DNA of 64,000 bases from Palleniella muris (GCF_004792655.1 NZ_SRZC01000016.1:1-64000), one strand, 5' to 3'; shown: positions 1 to 10,145, counted from the stretch's first letter. The notes: a model not told the origin generated them from the letters alone. Numbers and translations are program-made.

Positions 1-82
1 AGAGGGTTTTCCACAGTTTCCACAGGATATAATAATCATCATAGTATTCTTTTTAAAATAATAAAAGGAATATATATATATT
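1..82. repeat. Direct repeat, copy 1 (mutS side)
   Basis: These 82 bases are identical to 12910-12991, with no mismatch seen. The segment holds a DnaA-box-like TTTTCCACA, a second TTTCCACAGG and a very AT-rich stretch ending in TATATATATATT. It may extend upstream of the window. In both copies it is followed by a 9-bp repeat tract and then by the same promoter. Confidence 0.9.
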
Positions 83-83
83 G

Positions 84-215
84 ATGGTCAGTGCCGACAT
101 CATTGACGCAATTGTCAGTACTGTCTGTGTTATCATTATTGTCAATTGTGGCAGTAGTGACAGTACTGTCGGGTCGGTCAATATTGTCATTCCTGCCACA
201 ATTGACAATGCTGTC
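84..215. repeat. 9-bp repeat tract (TGWCARTAN family), tract 1
   Basis: Degenerate tandem 9-mers of the type TGTCAGTAC, TGTCAATAT and TGACAGTAC, with an internal TGTCGGGTCGG variant. The tract separates the 82-bp repeat from the mutS promoter. The homologous place near 13 kb has only about 30 bp of the same repeat, so tract length differs between two otherwise near-identical segments. Confidence 0.85.
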
Positions 216-235
216 GGAAAAAATCTCAAGAAAAA

Positions 236-267
236 TTTGGAATTCTTTGTGAAAAGCATTAACTTTG
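236..267 (+). promoter_or_regulatory. Bacteroidetes-type promoter for mutS
   Basis: TTTG at 236-239, a 20-bp spacer and TAACTTTG at 260-267 fit the Bacteroidetes sigma-ABfr consensus. The start codon is at 335. The same promoter with about 40 bp of identical flank is found at 13046-13077. Confidence 0.8.
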
Positions 268-334
268 CAGAAGCACGGAAAGCGTGCGTTTCCAATGTAT
301 AACCTTTGTTTATAATAAAAAGACTACAATATTT

Positions 335-3007
335 ATGGCAAAAAAAGCGGATGAGCTGACCCCTATGATGAGACAGTTCCGCGAGTTGAAGAGCAAGCAT
401 CCCGATGCGCTGCTCCTGTTCCGCTGCGGTGATTTCTACGAGACATACTGCGAGGATGCGGAGATTGCTTCGAAGATTCTCCACATGACCCTCACACACC
501 GAAACAAGGGGGCGGCACAGGGAGAGGCGATGGCGGGATTCCCGTACCACGCCCTCGACACTCATCTGCCGAAACTCATCCGCGCCGGACAGCGCGTTGC
601 CATCTGCGACCAACTGGAGGACCCGAAGAAGACGAAGACGCTCGTCAAGCGTGGCATCACGGAACTTGTCACTCCGGGTGTGGCGATGCAGGACAATGTG
701 CTCGAGAACAAGGAGAACAACTTCCTCTGCGCCGTCCACCTCGGACGCGGGGCGGTGGGCATAGCGTTCCTCGACATCTCCACCGGTGAGTTCCTCTGCG
801 GCGAAGGGTCTTATGACTATGCCATAAAAGCCATTGACAATTTCCAGCCCAAGGAGGTGCTTCTCGAACGCCGGCGCCGCAACGAGTTCTTCTCGCGCTT
901 CCCGGCAAGGCTCTGCACCTACGAGCTTGACGACTGGGCGTTTGCCGAGGAGACGGCGGAAAAGGGGCTCTGCGACCATTTTGCCGTGAAGAGCCTGAAG
1001 GGCTTCGGCATCGACCACCTGAAGAATGGCATAGCGGCGGCAGGGGCGATAATGAACTATCTGGAGTTCACGGAGCATAAGATGTTAGGTCATATAACAA
1101 GCATCAGCCGCCTCGACACCGACAATTACGTGCGACTCGACACGTTCACCGTGCGCTCCCTCGAACTTCTGCAGCCTATGACCGAAGGAGGCGCATCGCT
1201 CCTCGGCATCATCGACAACACAGCCACGGCGATGGGCGGCAGACTGCTGCGCCGCTGGCTCCTGTTCCCACTGAAGGATGTGGCGAAGATTGTGGAAAGG
1301 CAGAACGTGGTGGAGCATTTCTTCCGCGCCACAGACCTACGCGCCACTGTCTCGGAACAGCTGCAAAGCATCGCCGACCTCGAGCGCATAACGGCGAAAA
1401 TCTCCACTTTACGTGTCAATCCGCGCGAGCTCCGCTCCCTTGCCGAGGCACTCAGGGCGGTGGAGGTGCTGCGCACGGAATGCCTTGCCTCGGACAACAA
1501 TGACCTCATAGCCCTTGCCCGGGAGCTTGACCCTTGTCCGGAGATGAGGGACAGGATACTGCGCGAGATAAATCCTGAGACACCCGTCCAGATTTCCAAA
1601 GGCAATGTCATCGGCGACGGCGTGGATGCGGAACTTGACGACCTGCGCCTTCTCCACCGCGACAGCAAGGACTATCTGCTCAAACTGCAGGCGGAGGAAG
1701 CCGAGAAGACGGGCATCCTGTCGCTGAAGGTTGGTTTCAACAATGTCTTCGGCTATTACCTTGAAGTACGCAACACGTACCGCGACAATGTCCCCGAGAC
1801 ATGGGTACGCAAGCAGACCCTCGCCCAGGCGGAGCGGTACATCACTCCCGAACTGAAGGCTTATGAGGAGAAAATCCTCAATGCCGAGACGCGCATCGCC
1901 GAGATAGAGCAGCGCGTCTACGACCGCCTGCTGCGCGACTGCCAGCGGATTGTCGTGAGGATACAGCGTGATGCTGCCCTTGTGGCGCGCCTTGACTGTC
2001 TCCTGTCGTTCGCCCTCGTCTCCCTGCACAGGAAATACAACCGCCCTGTCATCAACGACACGACCGCCCTGACCATAAAGGCAGGCCGCCACCCTGTCAT
2101 CGAGGCGCGCATGGATTACGGTGAGGTGTATGTGCCGAACGACATACACCTTGACACGGAGAGCCAACAGATAATGATGATAACAGGTCCGAACATGGCA
2201 GGTAAGTCGGCTCTGCTGCGTCAGACGGCTCTCATCACACTGCTCGCCCAGACGGGATGCTTCGTGCCGGCAGAGAGCGCGGAAATAGGCATTGTGGACA
2301 AGGTGTTCACACGTGTGGGTGCGTCGGACAACATCGCCGCGGGCGAGTCTACTTTCATGGTGGAGATGACCGAGGCGTCGAACATACTTAACAACATCAC
2401 GGCGCGCTCCCTCGTCATCTTCGACGAACTCGGGCGCGGCACAAGCACCTATGACGGCATTTCCATAGCGTGGGCGATTGTGGAGTATCTCCACGGCAGC
2501 AGCGACAGACCATCGGCGGCGCATCCGCGCACGCTCTTCGCCACGCACTACCATGAGCTGAACGAAATGGCGGAGCGGTTCCCGAGGATACACAACTTCA
2601 ACATCTCCGTGGCGGAGGAAAAGGGCAAGGTGGTGTTCCTCCGCAAGCTCGTGCCGGGCGGTTCGGAGCATTCCTTCGGTATCCATGTCGCCGAGATCGC
2701 CGGTATGCCGGCGGAGATTGTGCGCCGTGCGAACATCATCCTGAAGAAGCTGGAGGAGAAAGGCAACGGCGCACGCAATTCGCTGACATCGTCGGAGCAG
2801 TCCGCCGGAACCGCCTCTGCGCCTGCCGTCGTCTCGGAAGGGCTGCCGGAGAGGAAGGGCACTGCCCCTGAGCTGTCATTCTTTCAATTGGAGGATCCTG
2901 TCTTGGAGCAGATAAGGGACGCACTCCTCTCGCTTGATGTTGACAATCTCACTCCTATCCAGGCTCTTAACAAGCTGAATGAGATAAAAGGAATTTTGGG
3001 AAACTGA
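335..3007 (+). CDS. mutS: DNA mismatch repair ATPase MutS
   Basis: Recognises mispaired bases and small loops and, as an ATP-driven clamp, recruits MutL. The 890-residue product has the mismatch-contacting F-x-E motif (GDFYE, residues 32-36). The C-terminal ABC-type ATPase has Walker A GPNMAGKS near residue 618, Walker [16 protein letters not shown] and the [11 protein letters not shown] switch. I chose ATG 335 because an in-frame ATG at 284 would add a tail overlapping the promoter leader; 335 gives the usual MutS N-terminus and follows an A-rich leader. The gene is monocistronic between its own promoter and a strong hairpin. Length and motifs are normal, so the protein should be active. This matters because the surrounding DNA is full of slippage-prone repeats. 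Confidence 0.97.
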   Translation: MAKKADELTPMMRQFRELKSKHPDALLLFRCGDFYETYCEDAEIASKILHMTLTHRNKGAAQGEAMAGFPYHALDTHLPKLIRAGQRVAICDQLEDPKKTKTLVKRGITELVTPGVAMQDNVLENKENNFLCAVHLGRGAVGIAFLDISTGEFLCGEGSYDYAIKAIDNFQPKEVLLERRRRNEFFSRFPARLCTYELDDWAFAEETAEKGLCDHFAVKSLKGFGIDHLKNGIAAAGAIMNYLEFTEHKMLGHITSISRLDTDNYVRLDTFTVRSLELLQPMTEGGASLLGIIDNTATAMGGRLLRRWLLFPLKDVAKIVERQNVVEHFFRATDLRATVSEQLQSIADLERITAKISTLRVNPRELRSLAEALRAVEVLRTECLASDNNDLIALARELDPCPEMRDRILREINPETPVQISKGNVIGDGVDAELDDLRLLHRDSKDYLLKLQAEEAEKTGILSLKVGFNNVFGYYLEVRNTYRDNVPETWVRKQTLAQAERYITPELKAYEEKILNAETRIAEIEQRVYDRLLRDCQRIVVRIQRDAALVARLDCLLSFALVSLHRKYNRPVINDTTALTIKAGRHPVIEARMDYGEVYVPNDIHLDTESQQIMMITGPNMAGKSALLRQTALITLLAQTGCFVPAESAEIGIVDKVFTRVGASDNIAAGESTFMVEMTEASNILNNITARSLVIFDELGRGTSTYDGISIAWAIVEYLHGSSDRPSAAHPRTLFATHYHELNEMAERFPRIHNFNISVAEEKGKVVFLRKLVPGGSEHSFGIHVAEIAGMPAEIVRRANIILKKLEEKGNGARNSLTSSEQSAGTASAPAVVSEGLPERKGTAPELSFFQLEDPVLEQIRDALLSLDVDNLTPIQALNKLNEIKGILGN

Positions 3008-3040
3008 TGCCTTTGCAATTGTACATTTTGTAAAAAAATA

Positions 3041-3085
3041 AGCTGCCGCACGTGAAAGTGTATGTCTTTCTTACGTGCGGCAGCT
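3041..3085. terminator. Bidirectional terminator between mutS and the sensor gene
   Basis: Perfect 13-bp arms (AGCTGCCGCACGT, 3041-3053, and its complement, 3073-3085) with a further GAAAG/CTTTC pairing inside. An A-run lies on one side and T-rich sequence on the other. It sits between two convergent genes and can serve both. Confidence 0.85.
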
Positions 3086-3109
3086 ATTATTACTGCTTTG
3101 TTTTTGTTT

Positions 3110-5851
3110 TTATTTCATCCGCGAGGTGCGCTGCTGAGTGTCGGAAGGGGATTCGTCGAACTGCTCACGGTAGCATTTGGTGAAGTAGCTTGGGGAGGAG
3201 AATCCGACGGCGTAGCACACTTCGGAGATTGTCAGGCGTGTGGATTTGAGCATCTTCTCGGCCTTGCGCAGGCGTATGATTTTCAGGAGCTCTGTCGGGG
3301 AATAGTTGGTGAGAGCCTTTATCTTGCGGTAAAGCTGCACACGGCTGAGCCCTGTCTTCGCGCCGAGGTCCTCTACGGTGAGGTCGCTGTTGCCGAGTTC
3401 CGCCTCCACAACCTCCACGAAACGGCGGTAGAACTCGTCGTCGATGTCACTCTGCGGCAGGAGATTGCTGTCAGGCTTGGTGAGTTCCGGAGCAGGTTTC
3501 TCCTTGTCTTCTGTCACTTGCAGGCTTATCCTTCGGCGGTTGAGAATCAGGGATTCGCACCTTGCCGTCAGCACGCGTGAGTTGAACGGTTTGGAGAGGT
3601 AAGCATCGGCACCGCATTCGTAGCCTGCCACGCGCTGCTCGTCGAGGGCACAGGCGGTGAGCAGAAGCACCGGAATGTGGGATGTCGTGACCTCGTTCTT
3701 CAGGTGTCGGCATGTCTCGAGACCGTCTGTTCCCGGCATCATCACGTCACAGATGATGATGTCAGGGATGTAGCGTGATGCCATTCGTATGCCCTGTGCA
3801 CCGTTGGAGGCTTGGATGATATTGTATTTGTCGCAGAGCAGTCCGTAGACCAATGTGCGAATGTCCGCGTTGTCGTCTATGACGAGTGCTGTCGGTCTGC
3901 CGTCCGCCTCTTCCTGTTCAGGTTCCGGAGCTTCGATGTCGGCAAGTTCCTCGGTCACATCATCAGGGCTGTTAAGGCTCTCATGGCTTGAGAGATGCTT
4001 GTCGACATGGGTGACAGGCAGCTCTACAGTGAACACCGAGCCTTTTCCCTCCGTGCTTTCGACATCTATCGCACCACCGTGAAGCTCCACAAAGGATTTT
4101 GTCAGTGCCAGTCCTATGCCCGAGCCGTTAGGGGTAACCTGGTCGGCGCGGAAGAAACGTTCGAAAATCTGCTTTCTGTTCTCCTCGCTTATCCCCTGTC
4201 CGTTGTCAGAGACCTTTATGATGAGTTTTCCGTTCTCCTGTCTCATGTCCACCGCCACGCTGCCGTTCTGCGGTGTGTACTTGAATGCGTTGGAGATGAG
4301 GTTGAAGTAAATGCGCTCCAGTTTCTCTATGTCCACCGCCATGGAATAGCTTTCCGCCTCCATGATGTTCACCGTGAAAGCCAGATGCTTGCGTGCGGCA
4401 GCCCGGCGGAAGGCGTCCGACCAGTCCAGTATTGCCGTGCGCATATCGGTCTCCACGGGGTTGTAGGTCATCTTACCGTTCTCAGCCTTTCGGAAGTCGA
4501 GTATCTGGTTGATGAGCCGCATCAGCACCTTCACGTTCTTGTCCGCCAGGCGCATCATGGCAGACTGTTGAGGAGTGATGTTGTCCGCTCTGACCATCTG
4601 CGCCACAGGTTCTGCGATGAGCGTCAGCGGTGTGCGCAGGTCGTGGGAGACATTGGTGAAGAAGGTGAGTTTCGACTGTGTGGCATCGCGCAGCTGTTCG
4701 TAGAGCGAGGTCAGGGTCGCCTGCTGCTGTTCGAGCTGCTGTTTTTGTGCCATGATTGCCGCATAGTGGTGTTTTCGTGCCCAATAGTAGCGCAGCAGCA
4801 TATAGAAAAGGATGGACAGCAGCACAAGAATCGCCACGACGGAGTACAGCACCGTGGTCTGTGCCGAATGCCGGCTCCAGTATTCGTCCACCTGCCCTTT
4901 CAGAGTCTTCACCTTGCGTGTCTCGTTCTGAATCTCTTGGTCAAGCATAAGCATCAGTTCGGCATTGTCCTTTGTCACCACGGTCGGTGTGGTGATGATT
5001 GTCTCTTCCTCAAACGGCGAGCCGTTGACAATGGCCAATGCTTTCCTGAACAGCAGGCTGCCCTCGGTAGGATAAAGGAATGTTGCGGTTATCACACCGT
5101 CGGCCACCGCCTTCAGACCTGTAGACGGGACACCGTCCACACCTATTATCTTCATGTCCTTGATGCCATGTTTCTTTGCCGCGTCCGAGGCTCCGATTGC
5201 CATACGGTCATTGTGTGCGTAGATGACGTTTATCTCCTGATGGACGGCAAGTATGGAGTCAGCCACGGCAAAAGCGTCCTCATAGTTCCAGTTACCGGCG
5301 GCTTTTGCCACAATCCTTGCCCTGCCGCCGTTCTCCGTCATCACCTCATCGAATCCGCTGCCACGCTTCATGGCAGGGGTGGAGCCCGGCAGTCCTGTGA
5401 TTTCAAGGATGTTGAGTTCTTCATCGGATAGCAGCAAGGCATACTGTGCCGCCTTCACGCCGATGTCGTGATTGTCCGCTCCGACGAAAGCGGAGTAGCA
5501 TTTCTCGCTTGCCTCACGGTCGAAGACCACGATTGGCATACCGCTATCGTGCAATGCCTTTATCTTCGGTGTGACGGCTTTTGCCTCGTTGGGCGAGACA
5601 ATGATGATGTCAAAATCGTTCTTTGCGAAATATTCCAGGTCGGCTATTTGTTTGGCATTGTTGTCATCGGCGGAACGTATCTCCACCTCCACTTCCGGAT
5701 GGAAGATTTCCTCGCGCATTATTTCTTCGTTAAGCGTCATGCGCCAGTCGTCGGTGCTGCATTGCGACACACCGATGCGCACTTTCTTTTCCTCGGTGCA
5801 TCCTGTCATGAAAAAGGCAGACAGCAGAAACAGATACAGGAATAGTTTCAT
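3110..5851 (-). CDS. Hybrid two-component system sensor/regulator, fructose type (BT1754-like)
   Basis: A single 913-residue protein that senses a sugar in the periplasm and activates transcription. In order: lipoprotein-like signal (TGC near residue 18), a type I periplasmic sugar-binding domain (about 24-310), one membrane helix (about 335-357), a histidine kinase (SHDLRTP, His403; N-box NLISNAFKYTP; G-box SDNGQGIS), a receiver with Asp702 (IICDVMMPGTDG) and a C-terminal AraC helix-turn-helix (about 805-913). A LacI-like ligand domain rather than a beta-propeller sensor is the arrangement of the fructose-sensing BT1754 of Bacteroides thetaiotaomicron. The divergent GH32, permease and kinase genes agree with that ligand. 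A candidate operator lies between the divergent promoters. Fructose as ligand is inferred. Confidence 0.9.
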   Translation of the reverse strand: MKLFLYLFLLSAFFMTGCTEEKKVRIGVSQCSTDDWRMTLNEEIMREEIFHPEVEVEIRSADDNNAKQIADLEYFAKNDFDIIIVSPNEAKAVTPKIKALHDSGMPIVVFDREASEKCYSAFVGADNHDIGVKAAQYALLLSDEELNILEITGLPGSTPAMKRGSGFDEVMTENGGRARIVAKAAGNWNYEDAFAVADSILAVHQEINVIYAHNDRMAIGASDAAKKHGIKDMKIIGVDGVPSTGLKAVADGVITATFLYPTEGSLLFRKALAIVNGSPFEEETIITTPTVVTKDNAELMLMLDQEIQNETRKVKTLKGQVDEYWSRHSAQTTVLYSVVAILVLLSILFYMLLRYYWARKHHYAAIMAQKQQLEQQQATLTSLYEQLRDATQSKLTFFTNVSHDLRTPLTLIAEPVAQMVRADNITPQQSAMMRLADKNVKVLMRLINQILDFRKAENGKMTYNPVETDMRTAILDWSDAFRRAAARKHLAFTVNIMEAESYSMAVDIEKLERIYFNLISNAFKYTPQNGSVAVDMRQENGKLIIKVSDNGQGISEENRKQIFERFFRADQVTPNGSGIGLALTKSFVELHGGAIDVESTEGKGSVFTVELPVTHVDKHLSSHESLNSPDDVTEELADIEAPEPEQEEADGRPTALVIDDNADIRTLVYGLLCDKYNIIQASNGAQGIRMASRYIPDIIICDVMMPGTDGLETCRHLKNEVTTSHIPVLLLTACALDEQRVAGYECGADAYLSKPFNSRVLTARCESLILNRRRISLQVTEDKEKPAPELTKPDSNLLPQSDIDDEFYRRFVEVVEAELGNSDLTVEDLGAKTGLSRVQLYRKIKALTNYSPTELLKIIRLRKAEKMLKSTRLTISEVCYAVGFSSPSYFTKCYREQFDESPSDTQQRTSRMK

Positions 5852-5902
5852 CTTAGGTTTCAGGTTATGGGTTGTGGTTTTAGTTTATTTCAGGTTCATC
5901 TG

Positions 5903-5910
5903 CAAAATTA
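5903..5910 (-). promoter_or_regulatory. -7 box of the sensor/regulator gene
   Basis: TAATTTTG on the minus strand, followed by GC, about 50 bp upstream of the start codon. The candidate regulator site at 5931-5966 begins about 20 bp upstream and would cover the -33 region, so autoregulation is possible. Confidence 0.6.
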
Positions 5911-5930
5911 ATGCTTTTTGCGGAATTATC

Positions 5931-5966
5931 CACGTTACAATCGTTAAAAATGATGTTACATGAAAC
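5931..5966 (+). promoter_or_regulatory. Candidate operator of the fructose regulator, copy 1
   Basis: Two half-sites, CACGTTACAATCG and GTTACATGAAAC, have their GTTACA cores 21 bp apart (two helical turns). The site ends 52 bp before the -7 box of the GH32 operon. The SusC promoter has the same two half-sites, core spacing and 52-bp distance (25095-25130). That the neighbouring regulator binds here is inferred. Confidence 0.7.
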
Positions 5967-6018
5967 GGCATTACTAAATAATGTATCATTTTTTATCGCC
6001 TGAATGCCGATTGATTAT

Positions 6019-6026
6019 TAATTTTG
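6019..6026 (+). promoter_or_regulatory. -7 box of the GH32 operon promoter
   Basis: TAATTTTG followed by GCAG. No good TTTG -33 element lies at the usual spacing, which fits a promoter that needs the activator bound just upstream. Confidence 0.7.
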
Positions 6027-6059
6027 CAGCAGAAATCTGAATTAAAAACAAGTACAGAC

Positions 6060-7865
6060 ATGAAATCGACACTCGTAACACTAATCTTTATCCTGACAAC
6101 CCAACTGGCATGGGGAGCACACCAATCCCTCAAATTCATGCACCCCGCACCCGACCACACACTGGTAAAGGTGAAGCCTACCGGAAAGTATCTCATCCTT
6201 CCCGTAGAAGAAAACCGCGAGGACTCCAGAATCGATGTCCTGGTGAACGGTGAGAAGGTGACAACGCTCTTCGTGCGCCTGGCAGAGAACAATGTGGACT
6301 ACAGCGTGCCGTTTGACCTCTCGCCGTATGCGGGCAAGGGCGAGATTCTCCTTAGTATAATAAGCCCTGTTAACAACCGCGAACATTCGCGCCAGGCCAC
6401 CGAGATTCTTTGCTGGAACGAGATGAGCGTCTCCGACTCCTTTGACACAAGCAACAAAGAGAAGTACCGCCCTACCTACCACCACACTCCGCTCTACGGA
6501 TGGATGAACGACCCGAACGGAATGTTTTACAAGGATGGCGCATGGCATCTTTATTATCAGCATAACCCTTATGGCTCAAAATGGCAGAACATGACATGGG
6601 GACACTCCTCTTCCACCGACCTCGTCCATTGGACTCACCACCCGGAAGCCATACGCCCTGACGGACTGGGGACAATCTTCAGCGGCAACAGTGTCATCGA
6701 CCATGACAACACCGCAGGCTTCGGCGCAGGTGAGGTGATAACCCTCTACACCTCATGTGACAAGAGCCAGGTGCAGAGCCTCGCGCACAGCAGTGACAAC
6801 GGCATGACATTCACGAAATATCCGGGCAACCCTGTCATCGTCACTCCCAATGAGGCACGCGACCCTAACATATTCCGGAACAGCGGCATAAACAAATGGA
6901 ACCTTGTCCTCGCCGGAGCCATGGACCACGAGATGCACATCTTCAGCTCGCCAGACCTCAAGGAGTGGACCTACGAAAGCTCTTTCGGCAAAGGCTACGG
7001 AGCACAGGACGGCGTGTGGGAATGCCCTGACCTCTTCCAACTCGATGTGCCGGGGACAAACGAGAAGAAATGGGTGCTCCTCTGCAACCTTAACCCCGGA
7101 GGAAAGTTCGGCGGTTCGGCAACACAATATTTCATAGGCGAGTTTGACGGCAAGAAATTCACCTCCGACTACGCCCCTGAGGACACTCTCTGGATGGACT
7201 TCGGCAAGGACCATTACGCCACCGTCACATGGAGCGACGCTCCCGAAGGGCGACGCACGGCGATAGGCTGGATGAGCAACTGGCAGTATGCCAACGAAGT
7301 GCCGACAAAACAGTTCCGCAGCGCAAACACTCTGCCACGCGACTTATCACTATTCCACAGCCCTGAAGGAAAACTCCTCCTCGCATCCAAACCTGCCAAG
7401 GAACTCGCCGATATGCGCGGAGAGGCACGAAGCTACGGCAGATTCTCCGTATCGCAGAAAGGCAGAACGTTCCGTCTCCCTGACGGCAAAGGTATGGAGA
7501 TAGTCATGGACTACAGCCTCAATGCCAAGTCGGATGTATCACTGACCCTCTCCAATGCCAACGGCGACAAAGTCATCATGACCATCGATGCCAAGGACAT
7601 GACCTTCACCATGGACCGCACAAAGAGCGGTGAGGTCAGCTTCAGCCGCCATTTCCCTGCCGTCACCGTTGCTCCGCTCTCCAAGGACGCTCCTGCGGGA
7701 ACCATACGCATCTTTATCGACTCCTCGTCCATCGAGGCGTTCGACTCTGAAGGAAGGTTTGCGATGACCAACCTTGTCTTCCCTACCCAACCGTACTCCA
7801 CCATCACCGTGAAGGGCAAAGGAAAGGGAAAAATAAAGAAACTGAATGCATATAAAATAAAGTAG
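6060..7865 (+). CDS. GH32 fructan hydrolase (levanase/inulinase/sucrose hydrolase type)
   Basis: Exported 601-residue glycoside hydrolase releasing fructose from beta-fructosides. A signal peptide (about 1-20) is followed by an N-terminal domain of about 100 residues resembling DUF4980 of Bacteroides GH32 enzymes. The five-bladed propeller carries all three catalytic motifs: WMNDPNG (nucleophile Asp151), ARDPN (Asp268) and WECPD (acid/base Glu321). A C-terminal beta-sandwich ends with the IDSSSIEAF signature. ATG 6060 gives a clean signal peptide; an upstream in-frame ATG at 6024 lies at the predicted transcription start. It heads an operon with a permease and a fructokinase. Levan versus inulin preference cannot be read from the sequence, and no lipobox is seen. 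Confidence 0.93.
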   Translation: MKSTLVTLIFILTTQLAWGAHQSLKFMHPAPDHTLVKVKPTGKYLILPVEENREDSRIDVLVNGEKVTTLFVRLAENNVDYSVPFDLSPYAGKGEILLSIISPVNNREHSRQATEILCWNEMSVSDSFDTSNKEKYRPTYHHTPLYGWMNDPNGMFYKDGAWHLYYQHNPYGSKWQNMTWGHSSSTDLVHWTHHPEAIRPDGLGTIFSGNSVIDHDNTAGFGAGEVITLYTSCDKSQVQSLAHSSDNGMTFTKYPGNPVIVTPNEARDPNIFRNSGINKWNLVLAGAMDHEMHIFSSPDLKEWTYESSFGKGYGAQDGVWECPDLFQLDVPGTNEKKWVLLCNLNPGGKFGGSATQYFIGEFDGKKFTSDYAPEDTLWMDFGKDHYATVTWSDAPEGRRTAIGWMSNWQYANEVPTKQFRSANTLPRDLSLFHSPEGKLLLASKPAKELADMRGEARSYGRFSVSQKGRTFRLPDGKGMEIVMDYSLNAKSDVSLTLSNANGDKVIMTIDAKDMTFTMDRTKSGEVSFSRHFPAVTVAPLSKDAPAGTIRIFIDSSSIEAFDSEGRFAMTNLVFPTQPYSTITVKGKGKGKIKKLNAYKIK

Positions 7866-7872
7866 ATACGAC

Positions 7873-7928
7873 AAATTGACAAGTTGACAAGTTGACAACT
7901 TGACAATCTGCCCCCCCCAAAAAAAAAA
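7873..7928. repeat. 8-bp repeats followed by C8 A10 tract
   Basis: TTGACAAG-type 8-mers repeat about four times, then a run of eight C (7911-7918) directly followed by ten A (7919-7928). The permease start codon is 11 bp further on. Homopolymers this long are prone to slippage and lie where translation initiation is decided. Confidence 0.85.
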
Positions 7929-7939
7929 CATCCTCAACA

Positions 7940-9124
7940 ATGGAAAACAACAAAACCCTCGCTGCTGGACAAAAATCATTCCTGGCACAGATAATCCCAG
8001 TCATGCTGTGCTTCTTCGCCATGGGTTTCGTCGACCTCGTGGGCACAGCGTCCAACTATGTGCAGAAGGACCTCAGCCTTACCGACTCGCAGGCTAACCT
8101 CTTCCCGTCACTCGTGTTCTTCTGGTTTCTCATCTTCTCAGTGCCTACGGGACTGCTGATGAACAGGATAGGACGCAAGAACACTGTCCTCGTGTCGCTC
8201 GCCGTCACCCTCACATCGCTCGTCATCCCTGTCTTCGCTGACAGCTTCACGGCAATGCTCCTGGCTTTCTCCTTCCTCGGCATAGGAAACGCCATCATGC
8301 AGACATCACTCAACCCACTTGTGAGTAACCTCATGAGCTCCGACCACCTCGCCTCCACACTCACCTTCGGGCAGTTTGTCAAGGCGATAGCGTCATTCCT
8401 CGCACCTATCCTCGCGGCATGGGGAGCGACAACCCTCATGCCTACACTCGGCATGAACTGGAAAGTGCTCTTCCCTATCTATGCCGCAGTGTGCACCATC
8501 ACCATCGCCATGCTCGGAGCAACACCCATCGAGGAGGAGCAGCCTGACAAGGCATCAAGCGTGACGGACTGCATCAGGCTCCTCGGACGCCCGTTCATCC
8601 TCCTCTGCTTCCTCGGGATAATGTGCCATGTGGGCATAGATGTCGGCACAAACACCACAGCACCGAAAATCCTCATAGAACGCCTCGGCATGACTCTCGA
8701 GACTGCCGGATTCGCCACAGGCGTCTACTTCATCTTTCGCACCGCAGGATGCTTCCTCGGCTCGTTCATCCTGCGCTCCTGCTCCGCAAGGAAATTCTTC
8801 ACCGTGAGCGTGGTAATGATGCTCTTGGCGATGATAATCCTCTTCTCTGCATCCTCGCTCTACCTCATCTATGCCGCAATAGCCATGATAGGCTTCGGTA
8901 ACTCTAACATCTTCCCGGTGGTCTTCGCACAGGCTCTGAACAACAGCCCGAAGGAGAAGAACGAGGTCTCGGGACTGATGATTATGGGACTCTTCGGCGG
9001 CACAATCTTCCCGCTTGCCATGGGCTTCGCCAGTGACATCCTCGGCGGACAGGCAGGGGCAATTGCCGTGATGACCATCGGAGCAGCGTATCTCCTGCTC
9101 TACTCCGCACGCATAAAGAAATAA
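7940..9124 (+). CDS. MFS sugar permease (FucP-like), probable fructose importer
   Basis: A 394-residue inner-membrane transporter with about twelve hydrophobic helices and the MFS motif between helices 2 and 3 (GLLMNRIGRKN). The family resembles the FucP/GluP-type proton symporters that serve as monosaccharide permeases in Bacteroides PULs. It lies between a GH32 enzyme and a PfkB kinase, as in the B. thetaiotaomicron fructan locus, so fructose is the expected substrate. No dedicated promoter is seen. A slippage-prone C8A10 run precedes the start codon and could tune its expression. Confidence 0.88.
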   Translation: MENNKTLAAGQKSFLAQIIPVMLCFFAMGFVDLVGTASNYVQKDLSLTDSQANLFPSLVFFWFLIFSVPTGLLMNRIGRKNTVLVSLAVTLTSLVIPVFADSFTAMLLAFSFLGIGNAIMQTSLNPLVSNLMSSDHLASTLTFGQFVKAIASFLAPILAAWGATTLMPTLGMNWKVLFPIYAAVCTITIAMLGATPIEEEQPDKASSVTDCIRLLGRPFILLCFLGIMCHVGIDVGTNTTAPKILIERLGMTLETAGFATGVYFIFRTAGCFLGSFILRSCSARKFFTVSVVMMLLAMIILFSASSLYLIYAAIAMIGFGNSNIFPVVFAQALNNSPKEKNEVSGLMIMGLFGGTIFPLAMGFASDILGGQAGAIAVMTIGAAYLLLYSARIKK

Positions 9125-9149
9125 TCACCTTAAAAACAAATACAAATCT

Positions 9150-10031
9150 ATGAACAAATTCATCGTAGGTCTCGGAGAGGCTCTCTGGGATGTCCTTCCG
9201 GAAGGAAAGAAAATCGGCGGCGCACCTGCCAACTTCGCATACCATGTCTCACAGTTCGGACTTAAAAGCCTTGCAGTGAGCGCAATAGGAAAAGACAAGT
9301 TGGGCGAGGAACTTCTCGAAAGGTTTGACGAGAACGGACTCAACTGCCACATCCCTGCCGTGGACTACCCTACCGGCACCGTGCAGGTGGAAATCGACCG
9401 GGCGGGCATCCCGCAGTACAGCATCAAGGAGAACGTGGCATGGGACAACATCCCTTTCACTCCGGAACTGGAGGAGATAGCCCGCAACACTCGCGCCGTA
9501 TGCTTCGGTTCGCTGGCACAACGCTCCGTGGTCTCACGCACCACAATCCTCAATTTCCTCGATGCCATGCCGAAGGATGAGGACACTCTGAAAGTCTTCG
9601 ATATCAATCTCCGCCAGGGATTCTATAACAAGGAAATCATCTGCGAGTCCCTCCGCCGCTGCAACATACTGAAAATAAACGATGAGGAGCTTGTCACCGT
9701 GAGCCGCCTGAAAGGCTATCCGGGCATAGACCTTCAGGACAAGTGCTGGATACTCCTCGGCAAGTATAACCTCAAGATGCTCATCCTCACCTGCGGTGTC
9801 AACGGCAGTTATGTCTTCACCCCGGGCAGCGTGTCCTTCAAGGCAACTCCTGTGGTGGAGGTTGCCGACACAGTGGGAGCAGGCGACTCGTTCACGGCGG
9901 CGTTCCTCTCCTCAATCATCAAGGGCAGGTCCGTGGAGGAAGCCCACGAGACAGCGGTGAACACCTCAGCATTCGTATGCACCCAAAACGGTGCGATGCC
10001 CATACTCCCGAAGGAGATTATCGGAGAATAA
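9150..10031 (+). CDS. Fructokinase (PfkB family)
   Basis: A 293-residue cytoplasmic sugar kinase that should phosphorylate imported fructose with ATP. The N-terminal sugar-binding motif (GGAPANFAYH, from about residue 23) and the C-terminal PfkB signature DTVGAGDSFTAAF, with catalytic Asp near residue 246, are both intact. It follows the permease by 25 bp and ends the operon, with a terminator hairpin about 70 bp downstream. The substrate is inferred from the operon; other PfkB sugars cannot be excluded from the sequence alone. Confidence 0.92.
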   Translation: MNKFIVGLGEALWDVLPEGKKIGGAPANFAYHVSQFGLKSLAVSAIGKDKLGEELLERFDENGLNCHIPAVDYPTGTVQVEIDRAGIPQYSIKENVAWDNIPFTPELEEIARNTRAVCFGSLAQRSVVSRTTILNFLDAMPKDEDTLKVFDINLRQGFYNKEIICESLRRCNILKINDEELVTVSRLKGYPGIDLQDKCWILLGKYNLKMLILTCGVNGSYVFTPGSVSFKATPVVEVADTVGAGDSFTAAFLSSIIKGRSVEEAHETAVNTSAFVCTQNGAMPILPKEIIGE

Positions 10032-10103
10032 ATAAGTGGTTAGTGTGGTGTGTAAGCAAAAATACACACGCACAAAAAAAATGTTAGTTGTTTTTATATT
10101 AAG

Positions 10104-10145
10104 AAAAGAGTGTCGCTCATCCCAATTGACGGCACTCTTTTTTTT
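10104..10145 (+). terminator. Terminator of the fructan operon
   Basis: AAAGAGTG pairs with CACTCTTT (10133-10140) and is followed by a T-run. It also ends the gene-bearing part before a MITE-like element. Confidence 0.75.

Noticed and set aside
1409..2686. 425-codon minus-strand open frame inside mutS (and similar ones at 15643-16788 and 43255-44412)
   Set aside because: Each is antisense to a well-supported gene and shows no recognisable domain or upstream signals.
3995..5431. 478-codon plus-strand open frame antisense to the sensor/regulator
   Set aside because: It mirrors the regulator's codons, has no family motif, start signal or promoter, and is Cys/His/Arg-rich as antisense frames of GC-rich genes are.
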